A stretch of 64,000 bases of DNA from Fen-183 sp036504335 (GTDB taxonomy: Bacteria; Acidobacteriota; Thermoanaerobaculia; UBA5066), in contig DASXVJ010000017.1 of NCBI GenBank assembly GCA_036504335.1, positions 62,001-126,000 of the forward strand. Direction: 5' to 3'. Of this stretch, positions 7,075-15,806 are shown one piece after another. The notes under the pieces were generated by a model that searched no databases, was not told the DNA's origin, and was given only the letters and a program-made list of their open reading frames with translations. A program made the translations under genes and the position numbers. Position 1 is the first letter of the stretch; each line of letters begins with the position of its first letter.

Positions 7075-8801
7075 CCCGTCCGGGAGCGCCCGGCGGCGCC
7101 CCCCTCCCGCTCAAGAGAATCCTGACGGCCGCGGTCCTCCCGATCGCGGCCTTTTTTCTCCTGACCGGCGCCGGGCCCTCGGGCGACGACCTCGTCTTCA
7201 CGAACGCGCGCGTCCTGGACGGCACGGGCGCCCCGTGGTTCCGCGCCGACGTCGCGGTCGCGGGCGGCCGCATCGCCGCCGTCGGCTCGCTGCCCGAGGC
7301 CCGCCTCGCCCGCGCCGCGCGGCGGATCGACGCGTCCGGCCTGTTCCTCGCCCCCGGATTCATCGACCTCCTCGGGCAGTCCGAGTACAACGTCCTCGTC
7401 GACGCCCGGGCCGCCTCGAAGATCACGCAGGGCATCACGACCGAGATCACGGGCGAGGGCGATTCGATCGCTCCGAACGACGAGAAGATGTTCCGGGAGG
7501 CCGAGCCGACGTGGAAGCGCTACGGCGTCCGCGCGGACTTTTTCACGCTCGCGAACTACTTCGCCCGTTTCGCAAAGGCCCCGCCCACGATCAATCTCGG
7601 CACGTTCGTCGGCAGCGGCGGACTGCGCCAGCTCGTCGTCGGCGGCGAAAACCGCCGTGCGACGCCGGCCGAGCTCGCGCGCATGGCCGGCGAGGTCGAG
7701 AAGGCGATGAAGGACGGCGCCCTCGGCCTCTCGTCGTCCCTCCAGTACGTGCCGGACATCTACAACTCCACCGACGAGATCGTCGCGATGGCGAAGGCCG
7801 CCGCGAGGCACGGCGGCGTGTACTTCGTGCATCAGCGCTCGGAGAGCAACGCGATCGACGCGTCGCTCGGCGAGGTCTTCCGGGTCGCGCGCGAAGCGGC
7901 GATCCCGGCGAACGTCTGGCACCTCAAGACGGCCTACAGGCGCAACTGGGGCCGGATGCCCGCCGTCCTCGCGCGCCTCGAAGCCGCGCGCGCGGAGGGC
8001 CTCGACGTCGCCGCGAACCAGTACCCGTGGACGGCGGCTTCGAATCCGCTCGACTCGTGCCTGCCGCCCTGGATGCGCGAGGGAGGCAAGGAGAAGCTCC
8101 TGGCGCGCCTGAAGGACGCCGCCCAGCGCGAGAGGGCGAAGGCGGACATGGCCCGCGACGCGGACGACTGGCAGAACCAGTACTTCGGCAGCGGCGGCCC
8201 GTCCCGGATCATCGTCTCGACGGTCCTCACGCCCTCCCTGAAGTCCTTCGAGGGGAAAACGGTCGAGGAGATCGCGGCCGGGCAGAAGAAGGACCCGCGC
8301 GACGCCCTGATGGACGTCGTCCTCGCGGACGGAGGCCGCTCGTCCTGCATCTTCTTCTGCATGGACGAGGAGGACGTGAAGTCGGCGCTGAAGCACCGGC
8401 TCGTGTCGTTCTGCACCGACTCGGGCGCCTCGGCCACGGACGGCATTCTGTCGGAGGAGAAGTCTCACCCGCGCGGATGGGCCTCTACCGCCCGCATCCT
8501 CGGAACGTACGTGCGGGACGAGAAGGTCCTGCCGCTCGAGGAAGCCGTCCGGAAAATGACGTCGTTCGCGGCGGCGCGCGCAGGCCTGAAGAACCGCGGC
8601 CTTCTCAAGGAGGGCTTCCCCGCCGATCTCGTCGCGTTCGACCTCGCGAAGGTGAAGGCCGTCTCGACGTACGCGGACCCGCTCCGGTACTCGGAGGGAT
8701 TCCCCTACGTGGCCGTCAACGGCGCCCTCGTCGTGGACGGCGGCCGGATCACCTCGGAGCGCCCAGGACGGGCGCTCCGAGGGCCCGGGTTCGCGCGCTG
8801 A
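7071..8801 (+). CDS. N-acyl-D-amino-acid deacylase-like amidohydrolase, exported, CTG start
   Basis: The frame is open from 7071 and encodes about 576 residues: a signal peptide (LKRILTAAVLPIAAFFLLTG), a FTNARVLDGTGAPWF entry strand, a TIM-barrel amidohydrolase body and a C-terminal GFPADLVAFD strand. No ATG, GTG or TTG lies between the signal peptide and the preceding RRM gene. The best start is CTG at 7071, overlapping the previous stop as CTGA and preceded at 6 nt by GAGGGG. Starting at the ATG at 7488 would delete the signal peptide and the first strands. The usual metal-binding HxH after PGFID is replaced by LLGQSEYN, so classical binuclear D-aminoacylase chemistry is doubtful. Cellular role unknown. 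Confidence 0.83.
   Translation: MTRPGAPGGAPLPLKRILTAAVLPIAAFFLLTGAGPSGDDLVFTNARVLDGTGAPWFRADVAVAGGRIAAVGSLPEARLARAARRIDASGLFLAPGFIDLLGQSEYNVLVDARAASKITQGITTEITGEGDSIAPNDEKMFREAEPTWKRYGVRADFFTLANYFARFAKAPPTINLGTFVGSGGLRQLVVGGENRRATPAELARMAGEVEKAMKDGALGLSSSLQYVPDIYNSTDEIVAMAKAAARHGGVYFVHQRSESNAIDASLGEVFRVAREAAIPANVWHLKTAYRRNWGRMPAVLARLEAARAEGLDVAANQYPWTAASNPLDSCLPPWMREGGKEKLLARLKDAAQRERAKADMARDADDWQNQYFGSGGPSRIIVSTVLTPSLKSFEGKTVEEIAAGQKKDPRDALMDVVLADGGRSSCIFFCMDEEDVKSALKHRLVSFCTDSGASATDGILSEEKSHPRGWASTARILGTYVRDEKVLPLEEAVRKMTSFAAARAGLKNRGLLKEGFPADLVAFDLAKVKAVSTYADPLRYSEGFPYVAVNGALVVDGGRITSERPGRALRGPGFAR
8754..8780 (+). terminator. Strong hairpin at the 3' end of the D-aminoacylase-like gene
   Basis: A perfect 11-bp stem (TCGGAGCGCCC / GGGCGCTCCGA) with a 5-nt loop lies inside the last codons, ending 21 bp before the stop. 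It lacks a U-tract. It may be a 3'-end barrier or stabiliser between two convergent genes. Confidence 0.45.
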
Positions 8802-8808
8802 CGGGGCG

Positions 8809-9714
8809 CTACCGGGCGGCCACAGGAGCCGCTGCAGGCACCCGCTGCCACTTTTTCATGAGGTCGACGACGATGTCGCCGATTCGGAGGAGGTTTTCCT
8901 GGCTGGACCCGCCGAGGTGCGGCGTCATGAGGACGTTCGGCGCCGCGAGGAGCGGGCTGTTCGGATCGGGCGGGTCGCTGAGGTAGACGTCGGTCGCGTA
9001 CGCGCGGACCTTGCCCGAGGCGAGGGCCGCCGCGAGATCGGCCTCGACGACGATCGAGCCGCGCGCCGTGTTCACGAGGATGACGCCGTCCTTCATCTTC
9101 GCGATCGTGTGCTCGTTCACGAGGCCGCGCGTCTCGGCCGTGGCCGGGACGTGGAAGCTGATGAAGTCGGCGCGCTTGAAGAGCTCGTCGAGGTCGTCCA
9201 CGAGCTCGGCGAGCGCGTGGTTCGCGATCTGCGGGTCGTAGGCGAGGACCTTCATCCCGAAGGCCTGCGCGCGGCGGGCGACCTCGGTGCCGATCAGGCC
9301 GGCGCCCACGAGGCCGAGCGTCTTGCCGAAGAGCTCGGTGCGCTTGAGCTCCTTCTTGAGGAAGCGGCCGCCCTTGAGTCCGACGTGGCCCTCGACGACG
9401 CGGCTCGGGACCGCGAGCAGGAGCGCCATCGTGAGCTCCGCCACGGCGACCGACGACGCGCGCGGCGTGTTCTTCACGTCGATCCCGCGCTCGCGACAGG
9501 CCTGGATGTCGACGTTGTCGAGGCCGACGCCGCCCCGGATCACGAGCTTGAGGTTCGGAGCGTTCGCGAGGTAGTCGCGCGTGACCTTCGTCTTCGAGCG
9601 GACGAGGACGACGTCGGCCTCCTTGAGGCGGGCGGCGTCGGTGAGGACCTCGCCGAACGGGGCGAGGCGTTTGGGAAGCGATTCGTCGAACGAATCGGCC
9701 AGCAGGATCTTCAT
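8809..9714 (-). CDS. D-2-hydroxyacid dehydrogenase (SerA-like, no ACT domain)
   Basis: The 301-residue protein resembles the catalytic half of phosphoglycerate dehydrogenase. It has LVIRGGVGLDNVD, NAD-binding GLVGAGLIG near residue 145, VNTARGSIV with the conserved Arg near 230, and MTPHLGGSS with the catalytic His near 275. It has no ACT domain, unlike the paralogue at 4246-5451. The specific substrate cannot be assigned; 3-phosphoglycerate or another 2-hydroxyacid is possible. The start is the ATG at 9714 with GGAGG about 10 nt upstream. It converges on the amidohydrolase (7-bp gap). The 122 bp upstream contain the palindrome GGGACGCGTCCC at 9754-9765. Confidence 0.88.
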   Translation of the reverse strand: MKILLADSFDESLPKRLAPFGEVLTDAARLKEADVVLVRSKTKVTRDYLANAPNLKLVIRGGVGLDNVDIQACRERGIDVKNTPRASSVAVAELTMALLLAVPSRVVEGHVGLKGGRFLKKELKRTELFGKTLGLVGAGLIGTEVARRAQAFGMKVLAYDPQIANHALAELVDDLDELFKRADFISFHVPATAETRGLVNEHTIAKMKDGVILVNTARGSIVVEADLAAALASGKVRAYATDVYLSDPPDPNSPLLAAPNVLMTPHLGGSSQENLLRIGDIVVDLMKKWQRVPAAAPVAAR

Positions 9715-9836
9715 GTGGGCCTCCAACCTTCGGGCACGCCCCGCGTCAGGGCAGGGACGCGTCCCTTCTACATGCTGAGGACCGGACGGGTGGGCGGCCA
9801 TGATGAACCCGTATCAGGGGCGCCGAGGCGCCGGGG

Positions 9837-11363
9837 TCAGTGCGCCGCGGGTCCGCGCCCCGGCCCCTCGGCCCAGGCGAGAAGGCGCGCGGCGTCCGGG
9901 TCCGCGGGCGACAGCCGGACCGCCTCCCTGAGCCACGGGAGAGCGCGTGCGGTCTCCCCGCGGCCGAGATAGCCGGCGGCGGAACGAACGAGGAGGCGCG
10001 GGACCATCGGCGAAACCGCCGGAAGGCCCAGGGCGCGCCGCAGCCACCAGGGAGAGACCGACGCGGCCGCGTCGGGGGGCGGGCCGCCCTCCGTGACGCC
10101 GCCCGCCAGCCATGGGCGGCTGAGCTCGACCCCGCCGACGTTCCGGGCGGCAAGCCAGGCGTGGCCCACGACGGGAGCGAGGGAAGGAATCGTCGAAACG
10201 CGCAGGGGCCCCGCCGCCGGCCACGCGACTCCCGCGGGAGGACGGAGAGCCTCGGCGTAGCCGTCCCACGCTCCCGGCGCGATCAGGACGCCCGGAAGGT
10301 TGACCAGAGCTCCCGCGACGAACGCGGCGCGCACCGCCCCCGCCGCGACGAGAGCCGCGGGGGCGGCGAGAAGCGGCAGCACCGGCAGCAGGTGCCGCGG
10401 GCCCCACGCGGTGCCGCCCTCCCAGCTCCACCAGCGCGCCACGACGAGAAGGTGCAGGAGCGGCGCCCCCGCGCAGAGCCACAGGGCCGCGCGCGGCGCG
10501 ACCCTCAGGCCGACGACGCCCGCCACGACCACGGGAGCGAAGAGGAGAAGGCCCCGGCCCGGCGAGAGGAGGAGACCGAAGAGGCCCGTTCCGATCGGCG
10601 TCGTGAAGCGGAGCATTTCGTCGCCGTAACCCGTCGCGAAGAACGATCCGTAGAGGAGCCGGTTGGCCGCGGCGTGGAGGCACAGGGCGGCGGCGAAGGT
10701 CCCCATCGCGCGCAGGGCTCGCCCGCCGGCGCGATGGGTCCGGTCGTCGAGGACGAAAGCGAGGATCAGCACCGGCGTCGTCGCCCACAGGATGGGCTTG
10801 AGAAGACACGCGCCCGCCCACGGGACTGCGGCGACGGAAGGCTCGCGGCCCGCGAGAAGGAGCGCCGCTCCCGACGCGAGACCCGCGGCCGCGAACGGCT
10901 CGACGAACGAATCCGCCGCGTAGGGCCAGAGAAACGTCCCCGCGACGAACGCCGCTTCCCAGGGTCCCGTCGCGTCCGGGCGCAGAACGCGCACGAGCCA
11001 CCCGAACGCGAGTCCGGCGAGCAGGACCCCGGCCGACCACGTGAACGCCGTCACGGCGTCGACGCCCGCCGCGCCGATCCCGCGGCGGACGAGCCACGCG
11101 GCGCCCAGGCCGGGAAGCGGCACGAGGGACGGAAACAGGCCGTACTTCGAATGGTGCGCGGGCGCGACCTCGGGAGTCGACGCGTCGGCGGGAGGCATCC
11201 GCCCGAAACCGGGCCCGCCCTGCACGAAGAGCCCCAGCGATTCCGAGACGACCTCCGCCCCGTCGGCCGTCGCCACCGCTCTTCCGATGTACGGCAGGGC
11301 GACGACGGCGAGGAGAGCGAGCAGGGAAACGCGCCTCGGGCGCGAGACCGGGCCTTCAGCCAT
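9837..11363 (-). CDS. Multi-pass membrane protein, GT-C-like, with C-terminal TPR-like tail
   Basis: The 508-residue protein has about ten hydrophobic segments, a periplasmic-type loop after the first, and a WWSWEGGTAWGPRHLLPVLP segment near residue 330 that recurs in the membrane proteins at 1-1110 and 61635-63212. The last 55 residues (GRGETARALPWLREAVRLSPADPDAARLLAWAEG) look like one tetratricopeptide repeat. A GT-C-type sugar or lipid transferase is the likeliest class, but no acidic catalytic motif can be pointed out with confidence. The start ATG at 11363 overlaps the ABC transporter's stop by 8 nt, so it is the last gene of that run. Confidence 0.75.
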   Translation of the reverse strand: MAEGPVSRPRRVSLLALLAVVALPYIGRAVATADGAEVVSESLGLFVQGGPGFGRMPPADASTPEVAPAHHSKYGLFPSLVPLPGLGAAWLVRRGIGAAGVDAVTAFTWSAGVLLAGLAFGWLVRVLRPDATGPWEAAFVAGTFLWPYAADSFVEPFAAAGLASGAALLLAGREPSVAAVPWAGACLLKPILWATTPVLILAFVLDDRTHRAGGRALRAMGTFAAALCLHAAANRLLYGSFFATGYGDEMLRFTTPIGTGLFGLLLSPGRGLLLFAPVVVAGVVGLRVAPRAALWLCAGAPLLHLLVVARWWSWEGGTAWGPRHLLPVLPLLAAPAALVAAGAVRAAFVAGALVNLPGVLIAPGAWDGYAEALRPPAGVAWPAAGPLRVSTIPSLAPVVGHAWLAARNVGGVELSRPWLAGGVTEGGPPPDAAASVSPWWLRRALGLPAVSPMVPRLLVRSAAGYLGRGETARALPWLREAVRLSPADPDAARLLAWAEGPGRGPAAH

Positions 11364-13281
11364 TGGGGCGGCGCAGCGTATCCACGGCTTCCGCGAGGGC
11401 CGGAGGGACCTCGGGAGACTCCTCCGCGGTCTCGCGCGGGATCGGGTCGCCTTCGCCCGGAGCGAGGAAGAGGTTGCTCTCGAGGCCGTGCTGCTTCGTG
11501 TACATGTCCCAGTAACGCCCGCGGGCTGCGAACAGCGTCTCGTGCGTGCCGTGCTCGACGATCAGGCCGTTCTCGACGACGAGGATCTGGTCCGCGCGGC
11601 GGATCGTCGACAGCCGGTGGGCGATCACGAACGTCGTGCGGCCCTTCATGAGATACGAGAGCCCCTGCTGGATGAGGGCCTCGGACTCCGAGTCGAGGCT
11701 CGACGTCGCCTCGTCGAGGATCAGGATGCGCGGGTCCGCGAGGATCGCCCTCGCGATCGAGACGCGCTGGCGCTGGCCTCCGGAGAGCTTGACGCCGCGC
11801 TCGCCGACGATCGTGTCGTATTTCTTCTCGAAGCTCTCCGCGAATTCGTCCACGCGCGCGATCCGGCAGGCCTCGAGGATCGTCTCCTCCGGTGCGTCGG
11901 GACGGGAGAAGGCGACGTTCTCGCGGATCGTGCCGTCGAAGAGGAACGTCTCCTGCAGAACGACGCCGAGCGCCGTCCGGTACGAATCCAGCCGCACGGC
12001 CGAGAGGTCGACCCCGTCCACGAGGACGCGGCCGCCCGTCGGGCCGTGGAACGCGGCGACGAGGCCGATGATCGTGGACTTGCCCGAGCCGGAAGGGCCG
12101 ACGAGCGCCGTCACCGTGCCGGGCGCCGCGCGGAACGAGATCCCGTGGAGGACCTCCTTTCCTTCGTCGTAGGAGAAACGCACGTCCTCGAACACGAGGT
12201 CGCCCGCGAGGGACGGCAGCGAGACGGTTCGCTTCGGGTCGGCGTCCTCCGGGCTCTCCGCCAGGATCTCGCGCGTCCGCTCGAGGCCGGCGAGGGCCTC
12301 CGTGAGCTGCGTGCCGATGGCGACGATCTGGAAGATCGGGGCGACGAGGAAGCCGAGGAAGACCGTGTACGTGAAGAAGCCGCCCAGTGTGAGCGTCCCG
12401 GCGAGGATCTGCTTCGTGCCCACGAACATCACGACCGCGCCCACGATCCCGAGGAGGACGGTCGAGGAGAGGCTCATGACGCTCGTCGAGGTCAGCGTCT
12501 TCAGGACGTTGTCGAGGAGGCGCTGCACGCCGGTCGAGAACGTCTTCTCCTCGCGCTCTTCGGCGTGGTAGCCCTTCACGACCCGGACGCCGCCGAGGGA
12601 TTCGGAGAGCCGGCCCGCGACCTCCGCGTGGAGCTTCGCGCGCTCGCGAAAGATCGGCCGGATCGTCCCGAACGCCCTGTTCAGCACGACGCCGAACCCC
12701 ACCAGGAACGCGAAGGCCATGAGGGTCATCGTCGCGCTGATCTTGAAGAGGACGACGAGCGCGATCGCGGCCGTGAGGAGACCGCCGGCGAATTCGACGA
12801 GGCCCGTCCCGATGAGGTTCCGCACGCCCTCGACGTCGCTCATGATCCGCGAGACGAGCGCGCCGGTCTTGTTCGCGTCGAAATACGCGACGGGCAGCCG
12901 CCCGACGTGCGCCTGTACCTTGCGGCGCAGCTCGGCAATGAGGCGCTGCGCGGCCTTGGACAGGACCTGGGTCAGGGAGAACGACGTCACGCCCTGGATC
13001 AGCGTCGCCGTGACGACCGCGCCGAGGAGCGGCAGCAGCATCTCCGTGTGTCGCTTGCCGATCACGTCGTCGATGAGGTACTTCGTGGACGCCGGCAGCA
13101 CGAGCCCCGACACGCGGTTGACCGCCATCAGGACCATCCCGAGCGCGAGGATTCCCTTGCGCGGCGCGACGAGCGCCTTGATGTCCGGCAGCAGCGCCAC
13201 GAGCCGCTGCGACTTCGGCGGTTTCGGCCCCTCGTTCCGCAGCTTGCCGCCCGCGCGCTCGGGATTCGGGAGGCGGCCCAT
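11356..13281 (-). CDS. ABC exporter, fused TMD-NBD (MsbA-like half transporter)
   Basis: The 641-residue half transporter has six membrane helices in residues ~45-330 and a C-terminal nucleotide-binding domain. Visible motifs are Walker A GPSGSGKST (~400), Q-loop VVLQETFLFDG, signature LSGGQRQR (~499), Walker B ILILDEATSSLD and H-loop IAHRLS. Such homodimeric exporters flip lipids or export small molecules. There is a ~55-residue charged tail after the NBD. The start is the ATG at 13281; a GTG at 13302 overlapping the upstream gene's stop is an alternative. The neighbourhood does not fix the substrate. Confidence 0.9.
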   Translation of the reverse strand: MGRLPNPERAGGKLRNEGPKPPKSQRLVALLPDIKALVAPRKGILALGMVLMAVNRVSGLVLPASTKYLIDDVIGKRHTEMLLPLLGAVVTATLIQGVTSFSLTQVLSKAAQRLIAELRRKVQAHVGRLPVAYFDANKTGALVSRIMSDVEGVRNLIGTGLVEFAGGLLTAAIALVVLFKISATMTLMAFAFLVGFGVVLNRAFGTIRPIFRERAKLHAEVAGRLSESLGGVRVVKGYHAEEREEKTFSTGVQRLLDNVLKTLTSTSVMSLSSTVLLGIVGAVVMFVGTKQILAGTLTLGGFFTYTVFLGFLVAPIFQIVAIGTQLTEALAGLERTREILAESPEDADPKRTVSLPSLAGDLVFEDVRFSYDEGKEVLHGISFRAAPGTVTALVGPSGSGKSTIIGLVAAFHGPTGGRVLVDGVDLSAVRLDSYRTALGVVLQETFLFDGTIRENVAFSRPDAPEETILEACRIARVDEFAESFEKKYDTIVGERGVKLSGGQRQRVSIARAILADPRILILDEATSSLDSESEALIQQGLSYLMKGRTTFVIAHRLSTIRRADQILVVENGLIVEHGTHETLFAARGRYWDMYTKQHGLESNLFLAPGEGDPIPRETAEESPEVPPALAEAVDTLRRPNG

Positions 13282-13289
13282 CGGGCTCT

Positions 13290-14432
13290 TTATCGCGGCC
13301 ACGCGGCCTCTTCTTCCGTGAACGATATGCCCCGCGCCGCGAGGCCCGAGACGAACGCGTCCCAGAGCTTCACGTCGCGGCCGAGGTTCTCGGGCGGGTG
13401 GACGCCGGGCGTCCGGAAAGCGCCCGAGGCGAGGAGATGCGCACCGATCACGCAGGGATACCCCGTCGTGCGCGCCATCGACGTGGCCCCGGTCCTCGGG
13501 TCCGTCCGGTCGAAGAGGCCGTGAACGAGGCGGAAACCGGCACTCCCACGCGATCCGTGCGACACGACCCGCAGCACCGTGAACTCCTCCTCGCCGGGTT
13601 TCCTCTTCCACTGCGGGAAGATGAGCGCCTCGGCGACGGCCCGCGGCGCGACACGGACGCCCCCGGCCTCGACGGGCGTCTCGGAGAAGAATCCGGCCTC
13701 TCTGAGGAAGCGCGCCTTCTCCGCGTGGCCGGGCCAGCGCAGCGTCCGCTCGCAGAGGTTCTTCGCCTTCACGGTCGTCAGGACCGTGCGCAGGCCGTCG
13801 CTCAGGAACCCCTCGAGCGTGCCCGTTCCCGGCGCCTCGAACGGCTCGACGTCGGAGAGCGCCGGCTTCGTGACGACGCGCCCGTCCACGACGAGGCGGG
13901 CGGGGCGCGTGTACTCCTCGAGGACGTCCGTCGGCGAGAAGACCGCGCAGTACTCCCACGGCGGGACGCGCTTGACCGGGAGGCCGCCGACGGAGATCAC
14001 GACGGAGTCGAGGACGTCGAAGCGCGCGGCGGCGCGGCCGCACGCGAGGTTCGAGAGGCCGGGCGAGACGCCGCAGTCCACGATCGCGGCGACGCCTTTC
14101 GCCTTCGCGAGCGCGTCGAGGACGAGCGGATCCTCCGGGGCGAACGAGATGTCCGAGACCGGCTTGCCGCAGTCGAGGACCGTCTTCAGCATCGCGTGGC
14201 CGAGGAAGCCCGGCACCGCGCCGACGACGACGTCCGCGCCCGCGACGGCCTGCGCGAGGGCGGATGCGCTGGAAAGATCCGCACGCTTCGTCGCGAGGCG
14301 CGGGATTCCCGCGAGCGCGCCGAGCGCGGCCTCGCTGAAGTCGAGGGCGGTCACGTCGAAACCGTCCTCCGCGAGCGTCCGCGCCACGAATCCGCCGACG
14401 AGCCCGGCTCCGAGGACGGCGATCTTCCCCAT
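13290..14432 (-). CDS. Saccharopine dehydrogenase-family NAD(P)-binding protein
   Basis: The 380-residue protein begins with a Rossmann nucleotide-binding motif (IAVLGAGLVGGFVA). It continues with DVVVGAVPGFLGHAML, CGVSPGLSNL and a WPGHAEK stretch in the C-terminal domain, all typical of saccharopine dehydrogenase/lysine-6-dehydrogenase-like proteins. Lysine 6-dehydrogenase and saccharopine reductases act in lysine metabolism. An L-lysine 6-transaminase is encoded 35 kb away (48648), but a link is only a guess. The start is ATG at 14432. It is followed after 8 bp by the ABC exporter and preceded by the small DMT gene. Confidence 0.82.
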   Translation of the reverse strand: MGKIAVLGAGLVGGFVARTLAEDGFDVTALDFSEAALGALAGIPRLATKRADLSSASALAQAVAGADVVVGAVPGFLGHAMLKTVLDCGKPVSDISFAPEDPLVLDALAKAKGVAAIVDCGVSPGLSNLACGRAAARFDVLDSVVISVGGLPVKRVPPWEYCAVFSPTDVLEEYTRPARLVVDGRVVTKPALSDVEPFEAPGTGTLEGFLSDGLRTVLTTVKAKNLCERTLRWPGHAEKARFLREAGFFSETPVEAGGVRVAPRAVAEALIFPQWKRKPGEEEFTVLRVVSHGSRGSAGFRLVHGLFDRTDPRTGATSMARTTGYPCVIGAHLLASGAFRTPGVHPPENLGRDVKLWDAFVSGLAARGISFTEEEAAWPR

Positions 14433-14440
14433 GCGGGCGC

Positions 14441-14839
14441 CTACTTCCTTCCGACGAGGAACATGCCGGCGACGATCAGGAGCGTGCCGAGCCAGCGGTT
14501 CGAGCCCACGGACTCGCCGAGCACGAGGGCCGACGCGGCGAGGAGAAACACGAAGTAGAGCGCCGAGATGACGGGCGCCGCGAAGCTGATCTCGAACCGC
14601 GACAGGGCCGTCAGCCAGACGAGGTTCGTCAGCGCTCCGAGAGCGTACCCCGCGAGGATGAGCGGGGTCGTGAAGATCCGGCGGATCAGGATCGTGAAAC
14701 CCTCGACGCTCACGCTGATCGGCCCGCCCTGCGTGACGCCCGCCTTGAGGAACAGCTGGTTCGCACAACTCATCGCCGCGACCGCCGCGAGGAGCAGCAG
14801 GTGCGCGCCGTAGCGGGAAAAGACGTCGCCGTACCTCAC
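14441..14839 (-). CDS. Small EamA/DMT-family membrane protein (4 TM)
   Basis: The 132-residue protein has four hydrophobic helices and resembles a half-size EamA/SMR-type transporter (LGALTNLVWLTALSRFEISFAAP in the third region). The GTG at 14839 is chosen because GGAGGAGGGG lies just upstream on the minus strand; the longer frame to 14887 would add a basic, non-membrane leader. Substrate unknown; such proteins act as small-molecule or lipid-linked sugar flippases. It precedes the saccharopine-dehydrogenase-like gene by 8 bp. Confidence 0.75.
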   Translation of the reverse strand: MRYGDVFSRYGAHLLLLAAVAAMSCANQLFLKAGVTQGGPISVSVEGFTILIRRIFTTPLILAGYALGALTNLVWLTALSRFEISFAAPVISALYFVFLLAASALVLGESVGSNRWLGTLLIVAGMFLVGRK

Positions 14840-14900
14840 CGTTCCCCTCCTCCGTCCGCCGAACGCGGCCCGGCGCCATCTTGCCACGCGCCCCCCGGCT

Positions 14901-15806
14901 TCATGGCCGACCGGGCTTCGTGAGCAGGAGATTCATCCAGTTCTGCGTGCGTGCGCGGCAGGTCTCGAGGATCTCGGCTGGCCCCAGCGTGCGGCGCGTG
15001 GATTCGGGCGTCTCGATGTCCTCGAATCGGAAGCCGAGGCCCTCGAGCACCGCCAGCAGACGCCCCGCGTCAGCCTGCGCCCGCTCGAGAGCCTCCGGCC
15101 AGATCTCGAGAAACAGCGTGACGTTCGGAAGCCCGAGCAGCCGCTGCGCACCTGCCACGACGAGCGCCTCGGCGCCCTGTACGTCCACCTTCACGAGAAC
15201 TCCCGCCTCGAACGTGAGGGCTTCGTCCGCGAACCGGTCGAGGAAGACCGCTTCGACGTCCACCGAGCGGCCGGACGACGTGCGGACCGAGCCCGCCTCG
15301 AGGGAATGCGCCCCGAAGTTGGCGTCGTCGAGGTGCAGACGCAGGACGCCTGCCCGGTCCGAGACGGCCGCATTGATGAGCCGGACGTTCGCGAACCCGT
15401 TTTCGGCCGCGTTTCGGGTCAGGAGCGCGAAATTGTGCGGCTCCGGCTCGAAGGCCCAGACGCGACCCGAAGATCCGACCGCCCGCGCCGCGAGGAGCGT
15501 GTAGTAGCCGATGTTCGCCCCGACGTCGAAGACACACATGCCTTCCCGCAGGTGCGCGAGGAACGCGGCGGTCTCCGACGGTTCCCAGACGCCCTCGCCG
15601 AGAAGGTGGGTCGCAATGACGCGGTCGCGGGTATCCACCCACATGGGAAGCCCGTTCGCGACGACGCGGCGCTCGCCACCCGGAAAGACGAAGCGGTGAA
15701 CCAGCGCGTAGGTCTGGCGGGCGCCGGGGACGCGCGCAAATCCCCCACGGTTGAGCACGGCCACCGCACGCGAAAACGCGCGCTGGAATCCCGTTCCCAT
15801 CGTCAT
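14901..15806 (-). CDS. FkbM-family SAM-dependent methyltransferase
   Basis: The 301-residue protein carries the FkbM methyltransferase signature: SAM motif I as VFDVGANIGYYTLLAARAVG near residue 90, FEPEPHNFALL after it, and VLVKVDVQGAEALVVAGA near residue 205. FkbM enzymes O-methylate sugars or other small molecules and are common in polysaccharide and glycolipid loci, which fits its position as the last gene of the glycosyltransferase run. The ATG at 15806 overlaps the upstream stop as ATGA; an ATG two codons later is an alternative. Confidence 0.88.
   Translation of the reverse strand: MTMGTGFQRAFSRAVAVLNRGGFARVPGARQTYALVHRFVFPGGERRVVANGLPMWVDTRDRVIATHLLGEGVWEPSETAAFLAHLREGMCVFDVGANIGYYTLLAARAVGSSGRVWAFEPEPHNFALLTRNAAENGFANVRLINAAVSDRAGVLRLHLDDANFGAHSLEAGSVRTSSGRSVDVEAVFLDRFADEALTFEAGVLVKVDVQGAEALVVAGAQRLLGLPNVTLFLEIWPEALERAQADAGRLLAVLEGLGFRFEDIETPESTRRTLGPAEILETCRARTQNWMNLLLTKPGRP

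Noticed and set aside
9754..9832. Palindromes GGGACGCGTCCC and GGCGCC-GA-GGCGCC before the 2-hydroxyacid dehydrogenase gene
   Set aside because: Short GC palindromes are expected by chance at this composition, and position does not suggest an operator clearly.
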